From Deinococcus hopiensis KR-140 (lineage in GTDB: Bacteria; Deinococcota; Deinococci; Deinococcales; Deinococcaceae), in NCBI GenBank assembly GCA_943327755.2, contig CALPYF020000024.1:1-64000 (forward strand): 64,000 bases of DNA. Direction: 5' to 3'. How positions within the stretch are numbered: the first letter of the stretch is position 1; each line of letters starts with the position of its first letter. Below, in pieces: positions 32,584 through 42,579 of this stretch. The position numbers and the translations under genes were made by a program. A model generated the notes under the pieces. The model had not been told where the DNA came from. It searched no databases and was given only the letters and a program-made list of their open reading frames with translations.

Positions 32584-33825
32584 TCAGCCGGGCGTCAGCT
32601 TGCGCACAGGCGGCGCGACCAGCTGCGTGACCGCCTGACCGAACGTCAGGGTGATCAGCAGCCCACCGCCGGGCGCGTGCGTGAGCATGACGTCTCCCCC
32701 GTGGGCCTGGGCGTAGCGCCGGACCAGCGGCAGCCCCAGTCCACTGCCCGGGCCGAGGCTCTGCGGACCGCGCTCGTAGGGCAGGAACACCCGCCCGCGC
32801 AGCTCGTCACTCATGCCCGGGCCGTGGTCGCGGACCTGCACGCGCGGCTGGCCTCCCGGGGCGTCCAGCGTGAGTTCCACCGTGCCCTGCGTGTACTTCA
32901 CGGCGTTCTCCACGAGATTTTCCAGCATCTGCCGCACGCGGTTGGCGTCCACGGGCCACAGCAGGTGACCGGGGGCCGTGACGTGCACGCGGCTGGACGA
33001 GAACCGCCGCACGAGTTCCGTCAGGTCCACCGGCTGCACGCGCAGGGTCACGTCCAGGTACAGGTCATTCAGGCGGGTCAGGTCGGCGCGGCTGGCCAGC
33101 TGCGCGGCGCTGTCCTCGATCTGCGCCAGGAGCCGCTGGCGCAGCGCCTCGTTCGGCGCGGCGCGCAGGGCGTCGGCTGCCAGCAGCAGGGACTGGAGGG
33201 GCCGGCGCATCTCGTGACTGGCGAGATTCAGGGCCTCACGCTGCCGCTCCTCGCGCTGCTGGGCGCGGCGCTGCTCGGCACGCCACAGCAGCAGGGAGCG
33301 CAGGATCAGCACCAGGCTCAGCAGACCCGAGAAGATCGCGCTGCCGATCAGGGCGCCGCGCATCTCCGTGAAGGCCTTCTCGTAGGCGGCGCTCTGCGCG
33401 GTGCTGTAATCCCGCACGAGGTTGTTCAGCCCGATGGCCTCCTTGACGGCCCGTTGCAGGCCCTCGGGCGTGCGCCGCTCCAGGCCGCGCTGCACGTTGA
33501 GCAGCCTGAAGTCGTCACTGGCCTCGATGCTGGCCAGAAAGGCGTACTGTTCCCGGTTGATCGCGCTGCTCAGGGCCCGGTCGTAACTGGCGGCCCGCTG
33601 CTCCGGGGTGACGGCGGGATCCAGCAGATCCGCGCGGTACAGCAGCAGGTCCTGCACCAGCCCCTGGTACGCGTACGGTTTCAGGCCCTTACCCCGGTGC
33701 AGCAGGGCGTCGTAGGCCGGCTGGGTGGCCAGGGCCAGCAGCGTGACCGTGGCCAGCAGCGGCAGCAGCGCCAGCAGCAGTTCCCTGAGCACTTCGGGGC
33801 GGGGCCAGGTGGGGCGCGTGGTCAT
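32584..33825 (-). CDS. Membrane sensor histidine kinase
   Basis: A 413-residue kinase with a first membrane helix at about residues 15-35, a periplasmic sensor region of about 130 residues (helical), a second membrane helix near 170-190, then a HisKA domain with SHEMRRPLQSL (phospho-acceptor histidine near 203) and an HATPase domain. The N box is DANRVRQMLENLVENAVKYT, G1 is RDHGPGMSDE and G2 is GSGLGLPLVRRY. ATG overlaps the stop of the molybdopterin-domain gene (ATGA). No response regulator gene is adjacent in this window. Confidence 0.92.
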   Translation of the reverse strand: MTTRPTWPRPEVLRELLLALLPLLATVTLLALATQPAYDALLHRGKGLKPYAYQGLVQDLLLYRADLLDPAVTPEQRAASYDRALSSAINREQYAFLASIEASDDFRLLNVQRGLERRTPEGLQRAVKEAIGLNNLVRDYSTAQSAAYEKAFTEMRGALIGSAIFSGLLSLVLILRSLLLWRAEQRRAQQREERQREALNLASHEMRRPLQSLLLAADALRAAPNEALRQRLLAQIEDSAAQLASRADLTRLNDLYLDVTLRVQPVDLTELVRRFSSSRVHVTAPGHLLWPVDANRVRQMLENLVENAVKYTQGTVELTLDAPGGQPRVQVRDHGPGMSDELRGRVFLPYERGPQSLGPGSGLGLPLVRRYAQAHGGDVMLTHAPGGGLLITLTFGQAVTQLVAPPVRKLTPG

Positions 33826-34382
33826 TTCAGCGGGGCGATACGCTCGACGTACCACACCCAGGCGGCGCCGTACTCCGGGCCGTTGAGGCGGGCGGGCTGG
33901 GCGGGCAGGACGACGGTCAGCGGCCCCTTCTGCAGGGTCGGGATGGCCTGCCCGTCGGCGCTGTAGGCCAGCATGATCGGTTCGGTCATGTAGTCGTCGG
34001 CGCGGATGGTCGTGAAGTAACCGTTCGCGGCGTACACGCGCAGATCCTTGCCCGCGAAGCCGCCCCGCGCGGCCAGGTCGCGCAGCGTGACGCCCTGGTA
34101 GGTGAAGGTCTGCTTGAGCTGGCGGTGCAGCGTGGCGTAGCGCATGGCGGGCATGGCCTGCAACTGCCGCAGGGTGAGTTTGAGGGTACCTGTCGTGCCG
34201 TCGAGTTCCAGCAGGGTTCTCTCCCCGGGTTTGCGGGCGGGTGTGGGCTGGGCGGCGCGGGCGTACGTGAAGGGCTTCCAGCTGGCAGGGGTCCCCCAGG
34301 GCTGGGCCCGGGCGGGCCCGAGCAGCGCGGCGGGCAGTAGCAGGACACTCAGGGCCACGCGGGCGGTGGGCAGCGGGGTCAC
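33822..34382 (-). CDS. Exported protein with an oxidoreductase molybdopterin-binding-type domain
   Basis: A 186-residue protein with a signal peptide (TARVALSVLLLPAALLGPARAQ). The mature part, LTLRQLQAMPAMRYATLHRQLKQTFTYQGVTLRDLAARGGF followed by VYAANGYFTTIRADDYM, resembles the small sulfite-oxidase-type (PF00174-like) domain. The cysteine that binds the molybdenum cofactor in true enzymes is not seen, so it may be a binding domain only. GTG 34382 follows a TACAAT box by 7 nt. Translational coupling to the kinase suggests it is a periplasmic sensing partner. Confidence 0.75.
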   Translation of the reverse strand: MTPLPTARVALSVLLLPAALLGPARAQPWGTPASWKPFTYARAAQPTPARKPGERTLLELDGTTGTLKLTLRQLQAMPAMRYATLHRQLKQTFTYQGVTLRDLAARGGFAGKDLRVYAANGYFTTIRADDYMTEPIMLAYSADGQAIPTLQKGPLTVVLPAQPARLNGPEYGAAWVWYVERIAPLK

Positions 34383-34389
34383 GTCCCCG

Positions 34390-34395
34390 ATTGTA
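34390..34395 (-). promoter_or_regulatory. -10 box for the molybdopterin-domain/kinase pair (leaderless GTG)
   Basis: TACAAT on the minus strand, 7 nt before GTG 34382. Confidence 0.55.
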
Positions 34396-34521
34396 GGGGT
34401 GGCCGCGCGGGCCCTCAACCGGCCGTGAGCAGGCAGGGCGTGAGGACTGCGTGAGCAGCGCCATCCGGTTCTCTGATGCACCCGTCAGGCTCAGGTCACG
34501 CAGTAGGGGCAGGCTGGGGGC

Positions 34522-35436
<915 letters not shown>

Positions 35437-35449
35437 TCAGCGCCGGGCA

Positions 35450-35490
35450 GGGCGGGCCGCCGGGTGACCGGCTGGCCCGCCCGCTTTCTG
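35450..35490 (+). terminator. Terminator after the DUF4384 gene
   Basis: GGGCGGGCC (35450-35458) pairs with GGCCCGCCC (35474-35482), and an inner CCGG/CCGG pair extends it. GCTTTCTG follows. Confidence 0.65.
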
Positions 35491-35564
35491 TGGCGTCCGT
35501 GCAAGGCGACCCCGGGCAGTGAATTCTCATGAGGGGACCGGATTTCTTCATCATGCAAGCGAAC

Positions 35565-35583
35565 TTAGACGAGTTGTCTAAGC
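35565..35583. promoter_or_regulatory. Inverted repeat upstream of the amylase gene
   Basis: CTTAGAC-5 nt-GTCTAAG is a perfect 7-bp dyad, followed by a related TTGTCTGAA half-site. It sits upstream of the candidate promoter, where an activator could bind. Confidence 0.4.
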
Positions 35584-35612
35584 AGATGCAGTTGTCTGAA
35601 CTTCCCTCCCCC

Positions 35613-35643
35613 TTGCTCTTGCAGGCGGGAGGTCGTTTATGAT
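35613..35643 (+). promoter_or_regulatory. Candidate promoter of the amylase gene
   Basis: TTGCTC (35613-35618) and TATGAT (35638-35643) with a 19-nt spacer, 66 nt before the start codon. The spacer is longer than usual. Confidence 0.4.
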
Positions 35644-35669
35644 TGGCAGGCACCAAAATTTCTGAAATC

Positions 35670-35691
35670 GGTTCCACGCCGTTGTGGAACC
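35670..35691. promoter_or_regulatory. Operator-like palindrome just downstream of the amylase promoter
   Basis: GGTTCCAC-6 nt-GTGGAACC, a perfect 8-bp dyad. The half-site GTGGAAC resembles the LacI-type sites at 35805 and 35916. Confidence 0.5.
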
Positions 35692-35709
35692 ATTCTATGG
35701 AGGTTTCGC

Positions 35710-37686
35710 ATGAAACGTTCTGTTCTGGCCCGCTCTGGCGCGGCCGCGCTTTCGGCTGCTCTTCTTCTTTCCGCCTGCTCCCCGGCTCCGACGCCTGCTC
35801 AGAATGGAACCGTTTCCAAATCGAAGCCGGTCAGTGCCCAGGCCATCAGCGGCACCAACATCGACGCCTGGCGGCAGCAGGTGATCTACCTCGTCATGCC
35901 CGACCGTTTCTCGAATGGAACTACTTCCAACGACGGTCTCGGCCAGCCCAACTGCCTCGACACTGCCAACGCCACCAAGTTCCACGGCGGCGACATCCAG
36001 GGCCTGCGCAACAAGCTGAGCTACATCCGTGACCTGGGCGCCACCACCCTCTGGACCACCCCCGTGTACAAGCAGGTGCCCATCGTCAACGGCAGCCAGT
36101 GCGGCTACCACGGCTACTGGCCCGACTACACCAACCCCAACGACACCGCCATCGAACCCAAGTTCGGCACGAGCACCGACCTCACCGGGCTGATCAACGA
36201 CCTGCACGCGGGCGGGCAGAAGTACATGATGGACATGGTCGTCAACCACGCCGGGTACGGCGCGCGGATCGTCAGCCAGAACCCCTCCTGGTTCCACAGC
36301 AACTGCACCGGCGACGAGGTGAACTGCCCCCTGGCCGGTCTCCCCGACTTCCGGCAGGAAGACAGCACCGTCGCCACGTACCTGACCAACCTGTCCAAGA
36401 CCTGGACGAGCACCTACGCCATTGACGGCATCCGCATGGACACCGTCAAGCACGCCCCCACGAGCTACTGGCAGACCTCCTGGGTGCCCGGCGTGCTCGC
36501 CGCGCGGCCCAACACCTTCCTGCTGGGCGAGGTCTTCGATTCCGGCGACCTGAACAAGCTCAAGACCTACCTCGACGCGGGCTTCGACTCCACCTTCAAC
36601 TTCCCGCTGCGTCAGGCCATGGTGGACTCGGTCGGCAAGGGCGGCAGCCTGGATACCCTGGCGACCCGCATGCAGTCCACGCTGACCACCTTCGGCCTGG
36701 ACCGCACGCTGCTGCAGGTGAACCTGCTCGACAACCACGACGTGCAGCGCTTCGTGAACGAACCCGGCAGCGCCGTCGCCGAGGCCGAGATCCGCGCCCG
36801 CTACAGCAACGCGCTGGGCCTGCTGATGACCATGCCCGGCATCCCGCAGCTGTACTACGGCAACGAACTGGGCATGTACGGCGGCTCCGACCCCGACAAC
36901 CGCCGCGACATGCCGGGCTGGGCCTGGACCGACACCGGCCGCAACGCCACGCAGGCGAACTTCGTGGCAGGCGGCGCGACCCCCAAGGTCACGTACGACC
37001 TCACCAAGAAACTCATCGCCATCCGCAAGGGCAACGAGGCCCTCTGGAAGGGCGGCTACGCCGAGATGTGGCGCCCCAACGGCGGGCAGAACGTGTACGC
37101 CTTCTACCGTGGCAGCGGCGCCAACCGCGTCGTCGTGCTCGTGAACACCTCGGCCAGCGCCGCCAGCGTGAACCTGGACATCCAGGGCAACACCGGCATC
37201 AGCGCGACCGACAAGAGCGCCCTGACGAACGGCACGGTCTTCAACGACCTGCTCGCCGAGGGGGCGCCCAGCAGCGCGACCGTCACCAACGGCAAACTGC
37301 CGGTCACGATCCCGGCCGGGAAGATGGGCATCTACCGCGCCGGAGCGACCGGCACCGGCGGCACGGGCGGCACCGCCGTGCAGGTCACCTTCCAGGTGAG
37401 CGCCAGCACCTACTTCGGGCAGGACGTGTATCTCCTGGGGGACCGCGCCGAACTGGGCGCCTGGAACACCGCCTCCGCGCTGGCCATGACACCCAGCGGC
37501 TGCTCGGGCAGCACCTGCACCTGGAAGACCACCGTCAGCCTGCCGCCCAGCGTCGCCGCGCAGTTCAAGTTCATCAAGAAACCCGGCGACAGCGGCGCCA
37601 GCGTCACCTACGAGGGCGGCAGCAACCGCACCCTGACCACGCCCGCCTCGGGCAGCACCACCTACAACGGCGGCAACTGGCAGTAA
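35710..37686 (+). CDS. Extracellular lipoprotein alpha-amylase (GH13) with a C-terminal starch-binding domain
   Basis: A 658-residue starch-degrading enzyme. The signal peptide ends in lipobox LLSAC with Cys23. GH13 regions seen: IYLVMPDRFSNG, MDMVVNHAGYG, nucleophile GIRMDTVKH near residue 243, acid LLGEVFDSG near 274, and NLLDNHDVQRF near 342, with GIPQLYYGNELGM after it. A Gly/Thr linker near 545-555 joins a CBM20-type domain (VTFQVSASTYFGQDVYLLGD ... LGAWNTASALAM). The form with PDRFSNG is close to cyclomaltodextrinase/neopullulanase-like amylases. SD GGAGG precedes ATG 35710. LacI-type sites around the start suggest sugar control. Confidence 0.93.
   Translation: MKRSVLARSGAAALSAALLLSACSPAPTPAQNGTVSKSKPVSAQAISGTNIDAWRQQVIYLVMPDRFSNGTTSNDGLGQPNCLDTANATKFHGGDIQGLRNKLSYIRDLGATTLWTTPVYKQVPIVNGSQCGYHGYWPDYTNPNDTAIEPKFGTSTDLTGLINDLHAGGQKYMMDMVVNHAGYGARIVSQNPSWFHSNCTGDEVNCPLAGLPDFRQEDSTVATYLTNLSKTWTSTYAIDGIRMDTVKHAPTSYWQTSWVPGVLAARPNTFLLGEVFDSGDLNKLKTYLDAGFDSTFNFPLRQAMVDSVGKGGSLDTLATRMQSTLTTFGLDRTLLQVNLLDNHDVQRFVNEPGSAVAEAEIRARYSNALGLLMTMPGIPQLYYGNELGMYGGSDPDNRRDMPGWAWTDTGRNATQANFVAGGATPKVTYDLTKKLIAIRKGNEALWKGGYAEMWRPNGGQNVYAFYRGSGANRVVVLVNTSASAASVNLDIQGNTGISATDKSALTNGTVFNDLLAEGAPSSATVTNGKLPVTIPAGKMGIYRAGATGTGGTGGTAVQVTFQVSASTYFGQDVYLLGDRAELGAWNTASALAMTPSGCSGSTCTWKTTVSLPPSVAAQFKFIKKPGDSGASVTYEGGSNRTLTTPASGSTTYNGGNWQ
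35805..35818. promoter_or_regulatory. LacI/cre-type operator-like site inside the amylase gene
   Basis: TGGAACCGTTTCCA fits TGNAANCGNTTNCA exactly and is a near-perfect palindrome, 95 bp after the start codon. Confidence 0.45.
35916..35929. promoter_or_regulatory. Second operator-like site inside the amylase gene
   Basis: TGGAACTACTTCCA has the same outer half-sites as 35805-35818 but lacks the central CG. It lies 111 bp further on, close to a whole number of helical turns. Confidence 0.3.
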
Positions 37687-37695
37687 GCCCCACCC

Positions 37696-37745
37696 ACACA
37701 GAGAGGAGGCGCCCGGGCATGTCCCGTGGCGCCTCCTCTCTGTGT
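37696..37745. terminator. Bidirectional terminator hairpin
   Basis: An 18-bp perfect stem (37696-37713 with 37728-37745) between the convergent amylase and META-domain genes. Confidence 0.8.
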
Positions 37746-37749
37746 AGCT

Positions 37750-38868
37750 TCAGCGCGCCTGGAATTCCCAGGTGTCCTCGGCGGTCTTCAGGATCAGGGT
37801 GCCGCCCTGCACGCTCAGGGTCGGGCGCTGCTCGAAGAACGACTGGAAGTCCAGGGTGGGCTGATCGGGGCAGGCCATCTTCGTACCCATCAGCCCCCCG
37901 CCGAGTTCCACGCGGCCCGCGCGGATCGCGTACGCGCCGCCCACGCTGTTGCAGCCGTCACTGCCGCCCAGCCGACCATCCTTGAAGCTCAGCGTGACCG
38001 GACGCAGGGTCTGCGGGGCGGGCTGCCCGTTCAGGCGGGTCAGGGTGTACGTGGCGGCCGGGTCGGGCAGGACGCTGCCGGGGGTGGCCGGGACGGGCGC
38101 GCGGGTCAGGGTCAGCTGCCCGCTCTGGCCGCGCAGGACGAGTGTGGCGCCCTGCCGCTCGATGGTCAGGGGCGCGCGCAGCAGCCCCAGGAGGCGGTTC
38201 TCGGCCACCCCTGCCGTGCCCGGGCAGAACCTGCGGGTGGAGGCCACCCCGCCGAACACGACCTGCTGCCCGACCACGGCGCCCGAACCGGTCACGGTGT
38301 TGCACCCGGCCAGCCCGGCGACCGTGACCTTGGCGCCGCTGAACGTGAAGCGCAGCAGCGCCTGCCCCCGCTCGGAGCCCGCGGGTCCCGGGGTCACGCG
38401 CATCTGCCAGGTGCCGTCCAGGGAATCGGTGGGGGTCTGGGTCATCGCGCCTCCGGTGCGGGTGAAGGTCAGGCGGCCCGCCCCGCCACTGAGGATCAGG
38501 GCGTCGGCGCTCAGGTCGTAGCGGGTCGTGGCGTTCAGGAGGCGCAGGTAGTCCTCGCGCAGGCTCAGGGCGGCGTCGGTGCAGCGCTCGCTGCCGCCCG
38601 CCTGCACGCCGCGCACCACGAGCGCGCTGCCCTTCAGCGCGGCCTGCGCGCTCAGGGGGCTGCACCCGGTGTTCCCCGTGAGTTTCAGGGACGCGCCGCT
38701 GCCGTCCAGGCGCAGGGTGGGGCGCGCCAGGGCCGCGCCGGGCGTGATCGCGCCGCGCCCGGCGGGCTGGATGGTCCCCAGCGTCCAGGTGACGCCCGCC
38801 GGGCTGGCCGGGGTGGAGGATGGTGCGGCCAGGGCGGCCAGGGTCAGCGAGGTCAGCAGGGCACTCAT
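37750..38868 (-). CDS. Exported protein with three META-type domains
   Basis: A 372-residue protein with a signal peptide (MSALLTSLTLAALAAP). Three similar modules follow: LKLTGNTGCSPLSAQAAL near residue 65, VTVAGLAGCNTVTGSGAVVGQQV near 190, and LGGSDGCNSVGGAYAIRAGRVEL near 305. Each has the G-C-N/S loop and a later paired cysteine (SERCTDA, RRFCPGT, KMACPDQ), which is the META/HslJ pattern. HslJ-like proteins are linked to heat and novobiocin resistance, with unknown mechanism. ATG 38868 is preferred over GTG 38883 because the signal peptide begins there. Confidence 0.85.
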   Translation of the reverse strand: MSALLTSLTLAALAAPSSTPASPAGVTWTLGTIQPAGRGAITPGAALARPTLRLDGSGASLKLTGNTGCSPLSAQAALKGSALVVRGVQAGGSERCTDAALSLREDYLRLLNATTRYDLSADALILSGGAGRLTFTRTGGAMTQTPTDSLDGTWQMRVTPGPAGSERGQALLRFTFSGAKVTVAGLAGCNTVTGSGAVVGQQVVFGGVASTRRFCPGTAGVAENRLLGLLRAPLTIERQGATLVLRGQSGQLTLTRAPVPATPGSVLPDPAATYTLTRLNGQPAPQTLRPVTLSFKDGRLGGSDGCNSVGGAYAIRAGRVELGGGLMGTKMACPDQPTLDFQSFFEQRPTLSVQGGTLILKTAEDTWEFQAR

Positions 38869-39030
38869 GAGAGGGTTGTACACCGTGAATCTGACGGGCG
38901 GGTGATGACCTGCGTGCCGCAGGGCGGGACGGCCGCGCCGGGCAGCGCGTAGAATGCGCCCAAACGCCCGTTAGGTTCCCTGAGCCCTGCCCCGCGCAGG
39001 CGCCGCGGCCCGGCGGGCACCGGAGGAACC

Positions 39031-39453
39031 ATGGAAGACCGCCGAATTCGAGTGCTGATCGCCAAACCCGGCATGGACGGCCATGACCGGGGCGCGAAGG
39101 TCGTGGCGCGCGCCCTGCGCGACGCGGGCATGGAAGTCATCTACACCGGCCTGCGCCAGACCGCCGAGATGATCGTGAACGCCGCCGTGCAGGAGGACGT
39201 GGACGCCATCGGCCTGAGCGTCCTGTCCGGCGCGCACATGCACTACTTCCGCGAGGTCATGGGCCTGCTGCGTGAAAAGGGCGCGGAGGACATCATCGTG
39301 TTCGGGGGCGGCATCATCCCCGATCAGGACCTGCCCACCCTGCAGGAACTGGGCGTGGGGCGCGTGTTCACGCCGGGCGCGAGCACCGAGGACGCCGCGA
39401 CGTACCTGCGCGGCGCCGTGCAGGCCCGCTGGCAGGCGCAGGGCGAGGCGTGA
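39031..39453 (+). CDS. Cobalamin-binding protein, methylmalonyl-CoA mutase small-domain type
   Basis: A 140-residue stand-alone B12-binding domain. It begins IRVLIAKPGMDGHDRGAKVVARALRDAGMEV, with the D16-x-H18-x-x-G21 motif whose histidine coordinates cobalt, then YTGLRQTAEMIVNAAVQEDVDAIGLSVLSGAH and VFGGGIIPDQDLPTLQELGV. In organisms with split mutases this is the C-terminal subunit of methylmalonyl-CoA mutase or a related acyl-CoA mutase; no large subunit is adjacent here. GGAGG precedes ATG 39031. A TAGAAT box near 38951 may be its -10. Confidence 0.92.
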   Translation: MEDRRIRVLIAKPGMDGHDRGAKVVARALRDAGMEVIYTGLRQTAEMIVNAAVQEDVDAIGLSVLSGAHMHYFREVMGLLREKGAEDIIVFGGGIIPDQDLPTLQELGVGRVFTPGASTEDAATYLRGAVQARWQAQGEA

Positions 39454-39479
39454 CCCCTCCGGTTGGACGGCATCAGCCG

Positions 39480-39577
39480 TTCAATCCGAGCGGAGCGAGA
39501 AGGAGTCAGGAGGGGGTCCGGGCGTGGAGTGGCCTGCCCGGCGCGGTTCCGGGCAGGCCACGGAGCAGACGGACGCC

Positions 39578-39579
<2 letters not shown>
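39480..39579. repeat. Intergenic repeat, copy 2
   Basis: A 100-bp relative of 28646-28744 with the same outer sequence. Its hairpin is GTGGCCTGCCCGG paired with CCGGGCAGGCCAC, a different stem from copy 1 but equally paired. Its last bases (CCGT) overlap the GTG start of the MFS gene. Confidence 0.8.
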
Positions 39580-40750
<1,171 letters not shown>

Positions 40751-40761
40751 CGCAGGGCGCA

Positions 40762-40794
40762 GGGGGCACCGGGGAATCGAATCCCGGTGCCCCC
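40762..40794. terminator. Bidirectional hairpin after the MFS gene
   Basis: A 12-bp stem, GGGGGCACCGGG with CCCGGTGCCCCC, between convergent genes. Confidence 0.75.
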
Positions 40795-40808
40795 TCCCCT
40801 TCCCGGGT

Positions 40809-42092
40809 TCAGGGGTTCGCGGCGCTCACGAAGGTGTCGTCGCCCGGCGTGGTGCTGCTGCGCCCGCCGTTCTGGTCGTAGCGCACGCCGCTGTTCATGA
40901 CGGTGGTCGCTCCGCCCAGGGTGTTCGCGGCGCTCACGGCCCCGGCGGGCGCGAAGGACTTGCTCCACAGGTACCAGCGGGGCGCGACGCCGTGCTTGCG
41001 GGCCACGCCGCTGGCGGGGTTCAGGTCGAACACATACTCGGGGAAGATCTCGGTGCGGCTGACGAACTTCGCCATGGCCGTATTGTTGTCGCCGCCCAGG
41101 TCGTTCACGCGGCTGGACTTGATCCACTCGACCGCCACGCCCTGCCCCTTGAGTGTCTGCGCGATGCGGGCGCTGCGCGCGGCGGGGTTCACGTCGGGGC
41201 TCAGGAACGCGTAGCTGTTGCCGTACCCGGCGCTGGCGGGCGTCCAGTACGGGTCGGCCAGCACCACGCGCCTGGGCTTCTTGGCGCTGCTCAGGCCGGT
41301 GTCGGCGTAGGCCTTCTCGGTCATGGCGAGGGCCATCTGCGCGCCCAGCGAGTGGCCCATGACGCGCACGCCCTCGGTCCCGGCGTACGTCCACTGGCTC
41401 AGGGCGCTCTTGTACGCCGTGTAGAACAGCTGCCCGGCGCTGACGGTGGGCATCCCGGTCGTGGAGTAGGTGCCACTGGGCGTGCGGTAGCGCATGTTGA
41501 TGCTCTGGGTGCGGCCGTAGGTGTCCTGGTAGGTGTAGCCAGGCGTCCAGATCTTCGCCTGCGAGTGGTACGGCGCGCCCGCCGTGCCCTCGTCGTCGGC
41601 GAGCTGCGTCCACTGGTACAGGGCGACGTTCCACCCGGCGTCAATCCAGGCGTCGGCGACGTTGCGGCTGGCCTCGCTGAAGTAGAAGTTGTCGCGCACG
41701 CCGGCGACGGTGCTGCCGTTCTGCCAGCCGTGCACGAAGACCATCACGGGCCTAGCGGGGTCGTAGTAGCCGGTCATGGCCGCGCCGTCACTGCGGGCCT
41801 TGCAGCCCACGCCACCCAGTGAACCGGTTTCGCCCTTGCTGTACCAGTACAGGCCGGTGTCCAGTCCATTCTGGCCGTACGGGAGGGCCAGCTGGGTGGG
41901 GCAGCTGGCGGCCTGGGCGCGCAGCGTGCCGGAGGTGCCCCCCCTGGCCGCCTCGGCGACGAGGGCGGCGCTGAACCCGTCGGGCAGACCGACCTGGGCG
42001 GCGTCAGGGCTGGTGGTGGGGACGGTGGGGGTGCCGCAGGCGGCGAGCAGGGCGGGCAGCAGGAACGGCAGGATGGCAAGGCGACGGATCAT
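40809..42092 (-). CDS. Exported lipase-like alpha/beta-hydrolase lipoprotein
   Basis: A 427-residue protein with a lipoprotein signal (MIRRLAILPFLLPALLAACGTP). The hydrolase part has VMVFVHGWQNGSTVAGVRDNFYF (HG oxyanion loop), then the nucleophile elbow VMGHSLGAQMALAMTEKAYAD, and a later acidic residue in VVLADPYWTP. No clear match to a named lipase family is seen beyond the fold. GGAGG serves ATG 42092. A perfect 20-bp palindrome with LacI-type centre lies upstream, so it may be under regulation by a nutrient signal. Confidence 0.82.
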   Translation of the reverse strand: MIRRLAILPFLLPALLAACGTPTVPTTSPDAAQVGLPDGFSAALVAEAARGGTSGTLRAQAASCPTQLALPYGQNGLDTGLYWYSKGETGSLGGVGCKARSDGAAMTGYYDPARPVMVFVHGWQNGSTVAGVRDNFYFSEASRNVADAWIDAGWNVALYQWTQLADDEGTAGAPYHSQAKIWTPGYTYQDTYGRTQSINMRYRTPSGTYSTTGMPTVSAGQLFYTAYKSALSQWTYAGTEGVRVMGHSLGAQMALAMTEKAYADTGLSSAKKPRRVVLADPYWTPASAGYGNSYAFLSPDVNPAARSARIAQTLKGQGVAVEWIKSSRVNDLGGDNNTAMAKFVSRTEIFPEYVFDLNPASGVARKHGVAPRWYLWSKSFAPAGAVSAANTLGGATTVMNSGVRYDQNGGRSSTTPGDDTFVSAANP

Positions 42093-42117
42093 GATGGGCC
42101 TCCGGGCAGGAAAGGGT

Positions 42118-42137
42118 GCCGGAAACCGGTTTCCGGC
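42118..42137. promoter_or_regulatory. 20-bp perfect palindrome upstream of the lipase-like gene
   Basis: GCCGGAAACCGGTTTCCGGC, centred 35 bp before the start codon. The AACCGGTT core resembles LacI/GalR-family operators. Confidence 0.5.
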
Positions 42138-42197
42138 GGGACTGGGTTGTTGGTGCGACGCCCACCGTACCCCCCCACCCCCGCAAAAAAAAGTCCT

Positions 42198-42224
42198 CCC
42201 GGTCCAAACTTTGACCCGGTCCAA
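42198..42224. repeat. Direct 10-bp repeat
   Basis: CCCGGTCCAA occurs twice, 17 bp apart (42198-42207 and 42215-42224), between the lipase-like gene and the tRNA terminator. It could be a protein-binding pair. Confidence 0.4.
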
Positions 42225-42285
42225 TCAATGCAGCTGTGGCCCCGCCCGCACTCCGCAGCGCGGGAGCAGGCCGGAACAAGAGAAC

Positions 42286-42313
42286 GCCGGGACTCCCTGT
42301 CGGAAGTCCCGGC
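42286..42313 (-). terminator. Terminator of tRNA-Ser
   Basis: GCCGGGACT and AGTCCCGGC pair around a 10-nt loop, just 3' of the tRNA on the minus strand, followed by GTTCTCTTGTT. Confidence 0.75.
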
Positions 42314-42317
42314 GCAT

Positions 42318-42418
<101 letters not shown>

Positions 42419-42428
<10 letters not shown>

Positions 42429-42447
42429 AGGATTACAGGAAATGCAA
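42419..42447 (-). promoter_or_regulatory. Promoter of tRNA-Ser at attL
   Basis: TTGCAT (42442-42447), 17-nt spacer, TACTCT (42419-42424). The -10 is inside the direct repeat and the -35 just outside it, yet it is similar to the -35 at attR. Confidence 0.75.
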
Positions 42448-42579
42448 CTGGAAAGCAGCGATGTGGACGGCAAAATCGCAGGAGAGCCGACTGAGTCGCA
42501 TTTTCTCACCTGATGCACCCCGACTCATCAAATTCAAATAATCGATGTAGTCGTGTTTACGGGGCGTGCCGGGAGTTCC

